In this document: piece by piece, positions 63,175 to 64,000 of the stretch
Layout of the letters: every line of letters starts with the position of its first letter
How positions within the stretch are numbered: the stretch's first letter is position 1
Assembly (NCBI RefSeq): GCF_918741285.1
Contig: NZ_CAKKNC010000012.1
Coordinates: 1 to 64,000, forward strand
Direction of reading: 5' to 3'
Length of the DNA: 64,000 nt
Origin: Sphingobium sp. CECT 9361
GTDB lineage: Bacteria; Pseudomonadota; Alphaproteobacteria; Sphingomonadales; Sphingomonadaceae
Translations under genes and position numbers: made by a program
The notes under the pieces: model-generated
What the model saw: the letters and a program-made list of their open reading frames with translations, nothing else
Database searches by the model: none
Told to the model about the DNA's origin: nothing

Positions 63175-64000
63175 ATGAGAGCCTTTATAGGCCGGCTGCC
63201 GCGTTGCGTGGTGTCCGGCATGATGGTCGCGACCTGCGTCGCGGCGCTGTGCGCACCCGCACAGGCGCAAGTGGCGCCGCCGTTCGCTACACTGCTACGC
63301 CAGACCGCCGAGGCGCCCCGGCGCATCGAAAGCGAAGCCGAGGTCCGCCGGTCCGAAGGTCTTGCACGCCAGGCCCGCGCCCGACCCAATCCGACCATTG
63401 GCATTCTCACCGAGAATGTCGCGGGATCGTCTCCCTATCGCGGGGTCGACCGCGCCGAGACGACACTGCAATATAGCCAGCCGCTGGAAATCGGCGGCAA
63501 GCGTTCGGCGAGGATCGCAGCCGGAGAGGCCGGCGTCGCCGCGTCCCGCGCCCGCGATCGTGATGCGAAGATCCGCTACGCTTATGATCTTGCGCGCGCT
63601 TATGCAGCGGCGGACGTTTCAGACCAGCGGATAATGCTGGCCGAAGGCGAGGTCGAGCAAGCGCAGAATATCCTGCGCGCCGCTCGCGTGCTGGTCGATG
63701 CCGGCAAGGAAGCGCGGCTGCGCGCCCTGCAAGCAGAAGCCGCGCTGAACGCCGTGACCGCCGATCTTGAAGGGGCGAAAGCGGATCGCATTGCGGCCTA
63801 TGCCCGTCTCTCCGCACTCGCCGGCGTCGAAGAGACCTTCACCGGCTTATCGGAATCGCTCCTGGCCGTGCCGGTCGCGGCACCGACTTATGGCCCAGTC
63901 GATCCGATGACGAGTTCGTCCTTTCTTGCCGCGCAGGCAGAGCGAGAGGCTGCCGAGCGCCGCCTGACCGCCGAACAGAAGCGGGCAATCCCCGATGTGA
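63175..64000 (+). CDS. TolC-family outer-membrane protein (CzcC-like), partial
   Basis: ATG 63175 opens a frame that runs off the right edge (275 codons visible). A signal peptide ends near PAQAQ. The TolC/CzcC repeats are visible (RARPNPTIGILTENVAGSSP, SQPLEIGGKRSARIAAGEAG, with helical ARDRDAKIRYAYDLARAYA). This should begin a second RND pump operon (czcCBA-type) downstream. With the nickel-like exporter upstream, Co/Zn/Cd/Ni efflux is likely, but the pump itself is outside the window. Confidence 0.9.
   Translation, partial: MRAFIGRLPRCVVSGMMVATCVAALCAPAQAQVAPPFATLLRQTAEAPRRIESEAEVRRSEGLARQARARPNPTIGILTENVAGSSPYRGVDRAETTLQYSQPLEIGGKRSARIAAGEAGVAASRARDRDAKIRYAYDLARAYAAADVSDQRIMLAEGEVEQAQNILRAARVLVDAGKEARLRALQAEAALNAVTADLEGAKADRIAAYARLSALAGVEETFTGLSESLLAVPVAAPTYGPVDPMTSSSFLAAQAEREAAERRLTAEQKRAIPDV

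Noticed and set aside
1-64000. CRISPR arrays, tRNA/rRNA genes, insertion sequences or integrases
   Set aside because: No repeat-spacer series, cloverleaf, transposase or integrase was found on reading the window, although a short IS remnant could have been missed by eye.

Overview
The window looks like chromosome or megaplasmid DNA of a high-GC alphaproteobacterium, most probably a sphingomonad. The grounds are the gene families, high-GC codon use, many ATGA/GTGA stop-start overlaps, and the pairing of an alternative F-type ATPase with a phosphoketolase cluster. I saw no rRNA, tRNA, CRISPR array, transposase, integrase or replication gene, so plasmid, island or chromosome cannot be decided from the sequence.

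Layout. 1-7725 (+): the end of an F1 ATPase gamma subunit, then phosphoketolase, a PHA-synthase-family protein, a MaoC-phosphotransacetylase fusion and acetate kinase. 7722-9651 (+): a frameshifted MerR/CueR pseudogene and a multicopper oxidase. 10107-12781 (+): a FixL-type haem PAS kinase, FixJ and a receiver-only protein. 12996-14171 (+): an MFS transporter. 14224-19665 (-): two YeeE/YedE half-proteins, a small unknown, a Cys-rich copper-storage-like protein, copB, copA and a Met/His-rich secreted protein. 19909-27228 (+): retropepsin-PDZ protein, aldehyde and alcohol dehydrogenases, oleate hydratase and a GH130-type enzyme. 27367-38837 (-): a tightly overlapped sugar operon (GT4-toroid protein, transketolase, transaldolase-PGI fusion, gnd, zwf, two HAD phosphatases and a 68-aa unknown). 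39303-44542 (-): a divergent NRAMP and a putative transmembrane electron-transfer chain (flavin/ferredoxin reductase, membrane cytochrome, heptahaem cytochrome) headed by a Met/His-rich protein. 44684-48249 (-): two MerR regulators, small lipoproteins and a tandem pair of small secreted proteins. 48862-60910 (+): DUF305 protein, an unusual SDR/SPW/VKOR-like fusion, DUF411 and small secreted proteins, a CusCBA-type RND pump with CusF, and a YgjV-like protein. 60944-62668: a CsoR/RcnR-type repressor divergent from an MFS exporter with a His-rich tail. 62745-64000 (+): a small His-rich membrane protein and the start of a second CzcC-like gene.

Two themes meet. One is low-oxygen and energy metabolism: oxygen-sensing FixLJ, phosphoketolase to acetyl phosphate to acetate, pentose-phosphate enzymes that would feed phosphoketolase, the alternative ATPase, PHA synthase and alcohol/aldehyde oxidation. 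The other is copper and heavy-metal handling. A TACGTA-centred motif resembling FixJ boxes recurs upstream of operons of both kinds, which suggests that FixLJ may co-ordinate them. Assignments rest on reading motifs and family resemblance by eye; no database search was run.
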